Part shown: positions 1 to 7,770 of the stretch, in pieces
How positions within the stretch are numbered: the stretch's first letter is position 1
Layout: the number at the start of each line of letters is the position of its first letter
DNA from: an uncultured Rubrivivax sp.
Lineage (GTDB): Bacteria > Pseudomonadota > Gammaproteobacteria > Burkholderiales > Burkholderiaceae_C
NCBI GenBank assembly: GCA_937975735.1
Contig: CALJUI010000505.1
Span: forward strand, 1 to 21,926
DNA length: 21,926 nucleotides
Direction: 5' to 3'
The notes under the pieces: model-generated
Database searches by the model: none
Told to the model about the DNA's origin: nothing
Seen by the model: the letters and a program-made list of their open reading frames with translations, nothing else
Program-made: the position numbers and the translations under genes

Positions 1-1563
1 CAGCGTGCTCTTGCCCGAGCCGCTGTGGCCGACCAGGCCGATCATCTCGCCGGGCCGGATTTGCAGGTCGACGCCGCGCAAGACCGCGCGGGTGCCGTAG
101 CGGAAGGCCACGCCCTGCAGCTCGATGCCGCCCTTGGGCGTGCCGATCGGCACCGGCTGCGCCGGCTCGGGCACGTTGCTGACGTGGTCGAGGATGTCGA
201 AGATGCGCTTGGCGCCGGCGGCGGCCTTCTGCGTCACCGAGACGATGCGGCTCATCGAGTCCAGGCGCCCGTAGAAGCGGCCGATGTAGGCGATGAAGGC
301 GGTCAGCACGCCGACCGTGATGCTGCCGCGGCTGACCAGCCAGATGCCGAAGGCCCAGACGACGAGCAGGCCGATCTCGGTCAGCAACGCGACGGTCGGC
401 GTGAACAGGCTCCAGACCTTGTTCAGCCGGTCGTTGACGTCGAGGTTGTGGCGGTTGGCGTCGCGGAAGCGGTTCGCCTCGCGCCGCTCCTGCGCGAAGG
501 CCTTGACGACGCGGATGCCGGGGATCGTGTCGGCCAGCACGTTGGTGACCTCGCCCCAGACGCGGTCGATCTTCTCGAAGCCGGTGCGCAGGCGGTCGCG
601 CACGAGGTGGATCATCCAGGCGATGAAGGGCAGCGGCAGCAGCGTGACCAGCGCCAGGCCCGGGTTGATCGAGAACAGGATGACCGCGGTCATGCCGATC
701 ATCAGCACGTCGGTGGCGAAATCCAGCGCGTGCAGCGACAGGAACACCGACAGCCGGTCGGTCTCGCTGCCGATGCGCGCCATCAGGTCGCCGGAGCGCT
801 TGGAGCCGAAGTAGTCCAGGCTCAACTGCAACAGGTGCTCGAAGGTCGCGGTGCGCAGGTCGGCGGCGATGCGCTCGCTGACCAGCGCCAGCAGCCAGGT
901 CCGCGCCCAGCCCAGGCCCCAGGCGACCAGCGCGGCGCCGAGCAGACCGGCGAGCAAGGCCACGACCCTCGCCGTGTCGATCTGCTGGCCGTTCTGGAAC
1001 GGGATCAGCACGTCGTCCATCAGCGGGATCGTCAGGTACGGCGGCACCATCGCCGCGCCGGTGGCGCCCAGCGTGAGCAGGAAGCCGATGAGCAGCTGGC
1101 GCCGGTAGGGCCGGGCGAAGCGCCACAGCCTCAGCAGCACCCAGGTCGACGGCGGCGACGTCGCCTCGGCGGCAAAGTCCTCCTCCTCGCCGTCGGCCTC
1201 GTCGTCGACGAGGCCGGCGCGCAGGCGCTCGAACTGCGCCAGCAAGGCCAGCGCCTCGGCGTTGCGGCCGAGCGTGAAGCGCCAGCGCGCCAGCCGCCGA
1301 TCGGCGTCGTGCAGCGAGAGCTGGCCGACGCCGCCGTGGTCGCCGTGCTGCAGCTGCAGCCCCGGCGTGTCCAGCGCCCAGGCGGTCCACTCGCCGGTGT
1401 CGGGCGACATCGCGCGCAGCCGGCGGTCGGTCAGCACCAGCCGGCCGGCAGCGAAACGAAGCTGCCCGTCCAGGTCAACCGGCAGTTCCGCCAGCACGTT
1501 CTCGTCGCTGTCCAGCGGGACCGGCGTGCGGTCGGGCGGCAGGGGCATCGGGGCAGCGGGCAT
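1..1563 (-). CDS. ABC exporter (fused permease/ATPase), cyanophycin-locus type, 3' partial
   Basis: The leftward gene reads from an ATG at 1563 and is cut by the window edge after 521 codons, exactly at the Walker A motif GHSGSGKST (residues 512-520). The Walker B, signature and H-loop lie outside. Residues 1 to about 120 form an extra N-terminal domain with a PH-like strand pattern (LVLTDRRL, 42-49), followed by an acidic linker (119-132). The exporter membrane domain runs from about 145 to 440, with hydrophobic stretches near 157-180, 200-228, 280-318, 388-410 and 418-430. Its architecture is that of a type IV exporter half-transporter (MsbA-like). From memory, such transporters with an N-terminal extension recur beside cphA genes in Burkholderiales, usually with a DUF1854 protein; that partner would be off the left edge. 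The substrate is unknown. A second ATG at 1548 is an alternative start. It is divergent from cphA', with 87 bp between the starts. Confidence 0.88.
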   Translation of the reverse strand, partial: MPAAPMPLPPDRTPVPLDSDENVLAELPVDLDGQLRFAAGRLVLTDRRLRAMSPDTGEWTAWALDTPGLQLQHGDHGGVGQLSLHDADRRLARWRFTLGRNAEALALLAQFERLRAGLVDDEADGEEEDFAAEATSPPSTWVLLRLWRFARPYRRQLLIGFLLTLGATGAAMVPPYLTIPLMDDVLIPFQNGQQIDTARVVALLAGLLGAALVAWGLGWARTWLLALVSERIAADLRTATFEHLLQLSLDYFGSKRSGDLMARIGSETDRLSVFLSLHALDFATDVLMIGMTAVILFSINPGLALVTLLPLPFIAWMIHLVRDRLRTGFEKIDRVWGEVTNVLADTIPGIRVVKAFAQERREANRFRDANRHNLDVNDRLNKVWSLFTPTVALLTEIGLLVVWAFGIWLVSRGSITVGVLTAFIAYIGRFYGRLDSMSRIVSVTQKAAAGAKRIFDILDHVSNVPEPAQPVPIGTPKGGIELQGVAFRYGTRAVLRGVDLQIRPGEMIGLVGHSGSGKSTL

Positions 1564-1571
1564 CGGCCGAG

Positions 1572-1610
1572 ATTGTCCCCGATCGCCGGCACCGCCCTCT
1601 GGCCGACAAT
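1572..1610. promoter_or_regulatory. Inverted repeat ATTGTC-N27-GACAAT between divergent exporter and cphA'
   Basis: ATTGTC (1572-1577) and GACAAT (1605-1610) are perfect 6-bp inverted half-sites with centres 33 bp apart, about three helical turns. They lie in the 87-bp divergent intergenic region. This is a possible operator for coordinated control of the exporter and the cph genes. No convincing sigma70 boxes were found beside it. The functional reading is inference only. Confidence 0.3.
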
Positions 1611-1650
1611 ACCGACGATTCTCCCGGCACCGGCGCGCCGGCTTCTCTCC

Positions 1651-3792
1651 ATGACCACCTTCGACGACATCCGCCTGCTGCGCATCACCTACCTGCGCGG
1701 CCCCAATCTCTGGACCTACCGGGCGGCGCTCGAGACCTGGCTCGACCTGGGCGCGCTGGAGGACTTCCCCAGCGACCGGCTGCCCGGCTTCGTCGACCGG
1801 CTCAGCGGCATGCTGCCGTCGCTGCCCGACCACCACTGCGGCGTCGGCGAGGTCGGCGGCTTCGGCCAGCGCCTGCGCGAGGGCACCTGGATGGGCCATG
1901 TGCTCGAGCACGTCGTCATCGAACTGCTCAACCAGGCCGGCATGCCGACCGGCTTCGGCCAGACGCGCAGCACCTCGCGGACCGGGGTCTACCGGATGGT
2001 GTTCCGCGCCCGCGACGAGTCGGTCGCGCGCTGCGCGCTGGCCGAGGGCCACGCGCTGCTGATGGCGGCGATCAACAGCCGGCCATTCGACGTCGCCGCC
2101 GCCGTCGGCCGTGTGCGCGACTGCATCGACCGCGCCTACCTCGGGCCGAGCACCGCGCACATCGTCGCCGCGGCCACCGAGCGCAAGATCCCGCACATCC
2201 GGCTGAACGACGGCAACCTGGTGCAGCTGGGCTTCGGCGCGCGGCAGCGCCGCATCTGGACGGCCGAGACCGACCGCACCGGCGCGATCGCCGAGGGCAT
2301 CGCGCGCGACAAGGACCTGACCAAGCAGCTGATCAAGGCGGTCGGCGTGCCGGTGCCAGAGGGCCAGGTCGCGGCCAGCCCGGCCGAGGCCTGGGCGGCG
2401 GCGCAGGACATCGGGCTGCCGGTGGTGGTCAAGCCCGGCGACGGCAACCACGGCCGCGGCGTCACGCTGGACCTGCGCGAGCGCGCGCACATCGAGGCGG
2501 CGTGGGCGGTGGCCGACCAGGAGGGCAGCGAGGTGCTCGTCGAGCGTTTCGTGCCGGGCCTGGAGCACCGGCTGCTGGTCGTCGCCGGACGGATCGTCGC
2601 CGCCGCGCGCGGCGAGACCGCCTGGGTCACCGGCGACGGCGAGCACGACGTGCAGACCCTGGTCGACCGGCAGATCAACAGCGACCCGCGCCGCGGCGAG
2701 ACCGAGGACCATCCGCTGGCGATCCTGAAGCTGGCCGAGGACCCCAGCATCCTGTCGGACCTGCAGCGCCAAGGGCTGGCGCCTGACGCGGTGCCGGCGG
2801 CCGGCCAGCGCGTGCTGATCCAGCGCAACGGCAACGTCGCGATCGACTGCACCGACGAGGTCCACCCCGAGGTCGCGCACCAGGTCGCGCTGGCGGCACG
2901 CACGCTGGGGCTGGACATCGCCGGTGTCGACGTCGTCGCCGAGGACATCGGCCGTCCGCTGCACGAGCAGCAGGGCGCGGTGGTCGAGGTCAACGCCGGC
3001 CCCGGGCTGCTGATGCACCTGAAGCCGGCGGTCGGCCAGCCGCGGCCGGTGGGCCGGGCGATCGTCGACCACCTGTTCGCGCCGGGCAGCGACGGCCGCA
3101 TCCCGGTGGTCGGCATCGCCGGCCAGGCCGACACCGCCTTCATCGCCCACCAGCTGGCCTGGCTGCTGCAACTGTCCGGCCGCCTGACCGGCCTGTCCAC
3201 CCGAGAGGGCCTGTTCCTGGGCGAGCGCTGCGTGCAGGCCGGCGACGCCACCGACGGCGCGATCGCCCAGCGGCTGCTGATCAATCGCGAGGTCGAGGCG
3301 GCGGTGTTCCAGAACGACGCCCGCGCGATCCTCGAGCAGGGCCTGGTCTACGACCGCTGCCAGGTCGGCGTCGTCACCGACCTCGGCGGCGCCGAGGACC
3401 TGGCCGCGCACGACATCCAGAGTGCCGACCAGCTGCCCAAGGTGCTGCGCACCCAGCTCGACGTGGTGCTCGGCGACGGCGTCGGCGTGCTCAACGCCGA
3501 CGACGAGCGCGTGGCCGCGCTGGCCGAGTACTGCGACGGCGAGGTGATCCTCTACGCCACCCGGCCCGAAGCCCTGGCCGCGCATCGCGAGGCCGGCGGC
3601 CGCGCGGTGCTGTGGCGCCTCGGCTGCCCGCTGCTGATCGACGGCGCCACCCAGACGCCGATGGCGCTGCCCGCACGCTACGCCGAGCTGGCGCCGGCCA
3701 CGGTGCTGGCGGTCGTCGCCGCGGCCTGGGCCTGCGGCCTGGCGCCGGCGCTGATCAATGCCGGCCTGTCGACCTATTCGCCGAGGACCTGA
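1651..3792 (+). CDS. cphA': Cyanophycin synthetase-like protein CphA' with degenerate Mur-ligase domain
   Basis: This 713-residue protein has the CphA layout. The N-domain spans about 1-165 and contains HVLEH (83-87) inside a GTWMGHVLEH context, the HxxEH metallopeptidase-like motif linked to primer production in CphA1 enzymes. An ATP-grasp domain (about 215-480) has DKDLTKQL (220-227), VVKPGDGNHGRG (259-270), DEVHPEV (402-408) and VEVNAGPG (445-452), so the ligase that extends the Asp backbone, or joins dipeptides, looks intact. In the following Mur-like domain the P-loop is GIAGQADTA (488-496) instead of GTNGKTT, and the ETARGG-type motif is degraded. The protein stops where the C-terminal Mur subdomain should begin. 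It therefore probably cannot attach Arg and resembles CphA2 in active-site content. The ATG at 1651 fits the family N-terminus, though the Shine-Dalgarno sequence is weak; the frame stays open far upstream as an antisense artefact of the exporter gene. Its stop overlaps the start of cphA. Confidence 0.93.
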   Translation: MTTFDDIRLLRITYLRGPNLWTYRAALETWLDLGALEDFPSDRLPGFVDRLSGMLPSLPDHHCGVGEVGGFGQRLREGTWMGHVLEHVVIELLNQAGMPTGFGQTRSTSRTGVYRMVFRARDESVARCALAEGHALLMAAINSRPFDVAAAVGRVRDCIDRAYLGPSTAHIVAAATERKIPHIRLNDGNLVQLGFGARQRRIWTAETDRTGAIAEGIARDKDLTKQLIKAVGVPVPEGQVAASPAEAWAAAQDIGLPVVVKPGDGNHGRGVTLDLRERAHIEAAWAVADQEGSEVLVERFVPGLEHRLLVVAGRIVAAARGETAWVTGDGEHDVQTLVDRQINSDPRRGETEDHPLAILKLAEDPSILSDLQRQGLAPDAVPAAGQRVLIQRNGNVAIDCTDEVHPEVAHQVALAARTLGLDIAGVDVVAEDIGRPLHEQQGAVVEVNAGPGLLMHLKPAVGQPRPVGRAIVDHLFAPGSDGRIPVVGIAGQADTAFIAHQLAWLLQLSGRLTGLSTREGLFLGERCVQAGDATDGAIAQRLLINREVEAAVFQNDARAILEQGLVYDRCQVGVVTDLGGAEDLAAHDIQSADQLPKVLRTQLDVVLGDGVGVLNADDERVAALAEYCDGEVILYATRPEALAAHREAGGRAVLWRLGCPLLIDGATQTPMALPARYAELAPATVLAVVAAAWACGLAPALINAGLSTYSPRT

Positions 3793-6362
3793 TGGACGTC
3801 ACCCGCATCCGCGCACTGCGCGGCCCCAATCTGTGGACCCGGCGCACCGCGATCGAGGCGGTCGTGCGCTGCACGCCGGACGAGAGGGCCGTCGCGCGCG
3901 GCGGCCCGCTCGAACTGCGGCTGCGCGAGCTGTTCCCGGCGCTCGGCGCCTTGCGCGCGATCGGCGAGGACGGCGACCTGCCCTGGGCGCGCCTGCTCGA
4001 GCGGCTCGTGCTGACGCTGCAGGCCGAATCCGGCTGCCCGGTGGCCTTCAGCCGCACCGCGCCGGCCCCGGAGGCGGGTGTCTACCTGGTGGTGGTGGAG
4101 TACACGGAGGAGAAGGTCGGCCGGCGTGCGCTGGCGCTCGGCGTCGATCTGCTGCAGGCCGCCGCCACCGGCGGCGGCTTCGACCTCGCCGCGGCATTGG
4201 CCGAACTCCGCGCGCTCGACGAGGACATCCGCCTCGGCCCGAGCACGGGCGCGATCGCCGCGGCGGCGCTGGCCCGCGGCATCCCGGTGCGCCGGCTCAC
4301 CGAAGGCAGCCTGGTCCAGCTCGGCTGGGGCGCCAAGCAGCGCCGCTTCTGGGCCGCCGAGCTCGACTCGACGAGCGCGGTGTCGGAGTCGATCGCGCAG
4401 GACAAGGACCTGACCAAGCAGCTGCTGCTGGCCGCCGGCGTGCCGGTGCCCACCGGCCTGATCGCCGACACCGCCGACGCGGCCTGGGCGGCGGCGCAGC
4501 AGCTGGGCCTGCCGGTCGTGGTCAAGCCGCGCGACGGCAGCCAGGGCAAGGGCGTGACGGTCAACATCGTCTCGCGCGAGCACCTGGACGCCGCCTTCCA
4601 GGCCGCGGCCGAGTACGGGGCGGTGATGGTCGAGCAGTTCCTGCCCGGCCACGACTTCCGGCTGCTGGTCGTCGGCGAGCGGCTGGTGGCCGCGTCGCGG
4701 CGCGATCCGCCGCACGTGATCGGCGACGGCGTGCACACGGTGCGCGAGCTGGTCGACCAGATCAACGCCGACCCGCGCCGCGGCGACGGCCACGCCACCG
4801 CGCTGACGCGCATCCGGCTCGACGACATCGCGCTCGCGCGGCTGGGCGTGCAGGGCCTGGGCGCCGACGACGTGCCCGAGAAGGGGCGGCGGGTCGTGCT
4901 GCGCAACAACGCCAACCTGAGCACCGGCGGCACCGCCACCGACGTCACCGACGAGGTGCATCCGGAGGTGGCCGCGCGTGCCGTCGCGGCGGCGCGCATG
5001 ATCGGCCTGGAGATCTGCGGCGTCGACGTCGTCTGCGAGACCGTCGGCCAGCCGCTCGAGGCGCAGCGCGGCGGCGTCGTCGAGGTCAATGCCGCGCCGG
5101 GCCTGCGCATGCACCTGACGCCGAGCTACGGCAAGCCGCGCCAGGTCGGCGAGGCGATGGTCGAGCGCCTGTTCGAACCCGGCGACGACGGCCGCATCCC
5201 GGTGGTCGCGGTCACCGGCACGAACGGCAAGACGACGGTGACCCGGCTGGTCGCGCACCTGTTCGCTGCCGCCGGCCTGCGCGTGGGCATGACCAACACC
5301 GACGGCGTCTACGTCGAGGGTCGGCAGATCGACAGCGGCGACTGCAGCGGGCCGAAGAGCGCGCGCAACGCGCTGGCGCACCCGGACGTCGACGCCGCGG
5401 TGCTCGAGACGGCGCGCGGCGGCATCCTCCGCGAGGGCCTGGGCTTCGACCGCTGCCAGGTCGCGGTGGTGACGAACATCGGCGAGGGCGACCACCTCGG
5501 CATGAACTACGTCGACACCGTCGAGATGCTGGCGAGCATCAAGCGCGTGATCGTGCAGAACGTCGCCGAGACTGGCTACGCGGTGCTCAACGCCGCCGAT
5601 CCGCACACGCTGGCGATGGCGCCGATGTGTCCCGGCCAGGTCATCCTGTTCGCGGTCGACGGCCGCCTGCCGGCGCTGGCGGTGCACCGCGCGCAGGGCC
5701 GCCGCGCCGTCTTCGTCGAGGGCAGCGACATCGTCGCCACCGAAGGCTCGGCGCGCGCGCGGCTGCCGCTGCGCGACGTGCCGCTGACGCGTGCCGGCAC
5801 GATCGGCTTCCAGGTCGAGAACACGCTGGCCGCGGTCGCCGCGGCCTGGGGCGCCGGCCTGTCCTTCGACGCGGTGCGCAGCGGCCTGGCAAGCTTCGTC
5901 AACGACGCCGACAACGCGCCCGGCCGCTTCAACGTGATGGACTACCGCGGCGCGACCGTGATCGCCGACTACGGCCACAACCCCGACGCGATGCGCGCGC
6001 TGGTCGGCGCGGTCGAGGCGATGCCGGCGAAGACCCGCAGCGTGGTCATCAGCGCCGCCGGCGACCGGCGCGACCAGGACATCGTCGACCAGACCGTGAT
6101 CCTCGGCGCCGCCTTCGACGAGGTGCTGCTGTACCAGGACGCGGCGCAGCGCGGCCGCGCCGACGGCGAGGTGGTGGCGCTGCTGCGCCGAGGCCTCGAA
6201 GGGGCGGTACGCACGCGCCACGTCGAGGAGATCCGCGGCGAGTTCACGGCGATCGACCGCGCACTCGAGCGCCTGCAGCCCGGCGACCTGTGCCTGGTGC
6301 TCGTCGACCAGGTCGAGGAGGCGCTGGCGCACCTGGCGAAGAGGGTGAGCGAGGCGCGCTGA
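3792..6362 (+). CDS. cphA: Cyanophycin synthetase CphA
   Basis: This 856-residue enzyme makes multi-L-arginyl-poly-L-aspartate from Asp, Arg and ATP. The ATP-grasp domain (about 200-465) carries DKDLTKQLL (204-212), VVKPRDGSQGKG (243-254), DEVHPEVA (387-394) and VEVNAAPG (430-437). The Mur-ligase-like domain (about 470-856), which adds Arg to the Asp side chain, carries an intact P-loop GTNGKTT (476-482), ETARGGILREG (539-549), GEGDHLG (564-570) and DYGHNP (727-732) in its C-terminal subdomain. In the N-domain the position matching the HxxEH of the upstream paralogue reads RLLER (67-71), so primer-forming hydrolase activity is not expected. The ATG overlaps the cphA' stop (TGATG) and has GAGG about 6 nt upstream, so translation is probably coupled. 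The length fits bacterial CphA (about 850-900). Confidence 0.97.
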   Translation: MDVTRIRALRGPNLWTRRTAIEAVVRCTPDERAVARGGPLELRLRELFPALGALRAIGEDGDLPWARLLERLVLTLQAESGCPVAFSRTAPAPEAGVYLVVVEYTEEKVGRRALALGVDLLQAAATGGGFDLAAALAELRALDEDIRLGPSTGAIAAAALARGIPVRRLTEGSLVQLGWGAKQRRFWAAELDSTSAVSESIAQDKDLTKQLLLAAGVPVPTGLIADTADAAWAAAQQLGLPVVVKPRDGSQGKGVTVNIVSREHLDAAFQAAAEYGAVMVEQFLPGHDFRLLVVGERLVAASRRDPPHVIGDGVHTVRELVDQINADPRRGDGHATALTRIRLDDIALARLGVQGLGADDVPEKGRRVVLRNNANLSTGGTATDVTDEVHPEVAARAVAAARMIGLEICGVDVVCETVGQPLEAQRGGVVEVNAAPGLRMHLTPSYGKPRQVGEAMVERLFEPGDDGRIPVVAVTGTNGKTTVTRLVAHLFAAAGLRVGMTNTDGVYVEGRQIDSGDCSGPKSARNALAHPDVDAAVLETARGGILREGLGFDRCQVAVVTNIGEGDHLGMNYVDTVEMLASIKRVIVQNVAETGYAVLNAADPHTLAMAPMCPGQVILFAVDGRLPALAVHRAQGRRAVFVEGSDIVATEGSARARLPLRDVPLTRAGTIGFQVENTLAAVAAAWGAGLSFDAVRSGLASFVNDADNAPGRFNVMDYRGATVIADYGHNPDAMRALVGAVEAMPAKTRSVVISAAGDRRDQDIVDQTVILGAAFDEVLLYQDAAQRGRADGEVVALLRRGLEGAVRTRHVEEIRGEFTAIDRALERLQPGDLCLVLVDQVEEALAHLAKRVSEAR

Positions 6363-6367
6363 TTCGA

Positions 6368-6393
6368 CTCGCCCGCTCGACGAGCCGGGCGAG
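6368..6393. terminator. Stem-loop after cphA, possible terminator
   Basis: CTCGCCCG (6368-6375) pairs with CGGGCGAG (6386-6393). The intervening CTCGACGAGC can add 3-4 further base pairs. It starts 6 bp after the cphA stop, in the 72-bp gap between convergent genes. No T-run follows, so it may be a weak or Rho-assisted terminator. Confidence 0.4.
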
Positions 6394-6434
6394 CGCGCCC
6401 CGTGTCATGGCCTGATCGCAAGGGTCCGACGACC

Positions 6435-7301
6435 TCACTTCGATGGGATGGATCGTGGCGCTGATGCACGCGCCAACACGAATCTGTGACGCAGCGCGTA
6501 CCGAGCCTGGTCGTCGTCGCCGCGGCGCCCGAAGTCTGCGATCAGCGACGAGCGCACGCCGAACACGACATCGGAGTCGAGGTAAGGGTCGCCCTCGCGG
6601 AACAGGTGCGTGATCAGGGTCTCGAACCCCGGCGCGCGGATGCGGAAATGGATGTGCGCCGGTCGCCACGCGTGGCGGCCGGTGGCCAGCAGCAACGCTC
6701 CCACCGGGCCGTCCGTGGGTACCGGGTAGGCCGTGGGCAGCACCGTGCTGAAGCTCACGTGGCCCTCGGCGTCGGTGAGGAAGACGCCGCGGGCGCGACG
6801 CCTGTCGCCTAGTTCGGGGCGCTGCACGTCGTACAGGCCGTCTTCGTCGGCCTGCCAGGCGTCCACCTCGGCGCCGACGACAGGCCGACCCTGCAGATCG
6901 ACCACCTCGATGTCCACATCGAGCGGCTTGCCCGGTGCGCCCTGTGCGATGTCGGCGCCGTTGTCGCAGCGCGGTGCATCCTCGACGTGGAACGGGCCGA
7001 ACACGGTGGCCTCGGTCGCGCCTTCGGGCCACGACTGGTTCATGGCCACCGTCAGCATCGACACGCCGAGCACGTCGGACAGCAGGATGAACTCCTGCCG
7101 CTTGTCGTCGCACTTCTGGCCGGTGGCCGTCAGAAAGCGAATCGACTGCTCCCACTCGGCTTCAGTCAACCGCACGTCGCGCACGAAGCCGTGCAGGTGG
7201 CGGATCAGCGATGTCATCACCTCCTTGAGGCGCGCATCCTGGCAACGCCCGAGCCGGGCGATGACGGCGTCGGTGATGTTGTGCTCGTCGATGTTGCGCA
7301 T
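6435..7301 (-). CDS. Intradiol ring-cleavage dioxygenase, hydroxyquinol/catechol 1,2-dioxygenase type
   Basis: The 288-residue product would cleave a catechol or hydroxyquinol between the two hydroxyls using non-haem Fe(III), giving a muconate or maleylacetate-type product in the cytoplasm. An N-terminal helical dimerisation domain (about 1-95, with KRQEFILLSDVLGVSM at 67-82) precedes the beta-barrel. The four expected iron ligands are visible: Tyr157 (GLYDV), Tyr192 (TAYPVPTDGP), His216 and His218 (RPAHIHFRI). The N-terminus (MRNIDEHNIT) resembles hydroxyquinol 1,2-dioxygenases. I chose ATG 7301 because GGAG lies 6 nt before it; the in-frame ATG at 7313 is possible and adds four residues. 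It is divergent from a reductase/enolase-superfamily pair, and no maleylacetate reductase is in the window, so the pathway is not closed here. The substrate cannot be fixed from sequence alone. Confidence 0.92.
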   Translation of the reverse strand: MRNIDEHNITDAVIARLGRCQDARLKEVMTSLIRHLHGFVRDVRLTEAEWEQSIRFLTATGQKCDDKRQEFILLSDVLGVSMLTVAMNQSWPEGATEATVFGPFHVEDAPRCDNGADIAQGAPGKPLDVDIEVVDLQGRPVVGAEVDAWQADEDGLYDVQRPELGDRRRARGVFLTDAEGHVSFSTVLPTAYPVPTDGPVGALLLATGRHAWRPAHIHFRIRAPGFETLITHLFREGDPYLDSDVVFGVRSSLIADFGRRGDDDQARYALRHRFVLARASAPRSIPSK

Positions 7302-7367
7302 GTCGAACTCCATTGAGAGCGAGTGGCCGCCGGGCAGGACGGGATGGGGGCAACGGCGACGGACGAC

Positions 7368-7386
7368 GTGACGCCGATGGTGTCAC
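7368..7386. promoter_or_regulatory. Inverted repeat GTGAC-N9-GTCAC upstream of dioxygenase
   Basis: GTGAC (7368-7372) and GTCAC (7382-7386) form perfect 5-bp half-sites, about 67 bp upstream of the dioxygenase start. Their size and spacing suit a dimeric regulator, but arms this short also occur by chance. Confidence 0.25.
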
Positions 7387-7536
7387 AAGCCTCGAGCGAC
7401 CGTCTTGGGTCCGGCACACGGCTGACCGGTTATCGAGATCGCTGCCGCAAAGCAGTCGTTCCAGCTGGCCGCCCCGGGAGCCGTCTGTCGTGAGGGAGTG
7501 GACTCGACCTGGAGCCGGAGATGGTGATCTTCATGG

Positions 7537-7568
7537 CCGATCGATCGGTCCGCATCGGTCATAGACCG
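7537..7568. promoter_or_regulatory. Palindrome and direct repeats, possible operator
   Basis: CCGATCGATCGG (7537-7548) is a perfect 12-bp palindrome. ATCGGTC occurs at 7544-7550 and again at 7554-7560, offset by 10 bp (one helical turn). CGGTC-ATA-GACCG (7556-7568) forms a further small inverted repeat. The cluster lies 47-78 bp upstream of the promoter-like pair and about 200 bp upstream of the PanE-like gene. Operator function is inferred. Confidence 0.3.
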
Positions 7569-7614
7569 GCTATCGGCTGGAGCGTGCCATTCCGGCGTCG
7601 AGGCTTCTTTCCCG

Positions 7615-7643
7615 TTGAGCAAGCGGCTGGTTCGCAATACGAT
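7615..7643 (+). promoter_or_regulatory. Candidate sigma70-type promoter for the reductase/enolase pair
   Basis: TTGAGC (7615-7620) and TACGAT (7638-7643) are separated by exactly 17 bp, each matching four of six consensus positions. Transcription would begin near 7650, giving a leader of about 120 nt before the ATG at 7771. The match is only moderate. Confidence 0.35.
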
Positions 7644-7770
7644 GACCAAAGCGGACACCGCGACGGAATCGGCCACGAAGAGGCGATCGCCATCCGCCTG
7701 GCCGGCAACGTCGCGAGCCCGGTTATCCCGGTCCGCGGGCTTCTTCGCTTCTGATGTGAGGAACACCAAC

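Larger units (their letters stand above)
7302..7770. other. Divergent intergenic region with repeats, no gene seen
   Basis: About 460 bp separates the dioxygenase from the PanE-like gene. The open frames here lack the strong third-position GC bias of the neighbours and resemble no protein I know. The stretch is somewhat less GC-rich than the genes and carries an inverted repeat, a 12-bp palindrome, direct repeats and a promoter-like pair, listed separately. It is likely a regulatory region, possibly with remnant DNA. No regulator gene lies beside it. Confidence 0.5.

Noticed and set aside
25..1650. Upstream in-frame extension of cphA'
   Set aside because: It is antisense to the ABC exporter and low-complexity; the CphA N-terminus begins at the ATG at 1651.
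3774..6332. Open minus-strand frame of 852 codons opposite cphA
   Set aside because: It is antisense to a gene with every catalytic motif, its translation is low-complexity (Arg, Ala, His, Val, Asp), and it matches no family; a GC-codon artefact.
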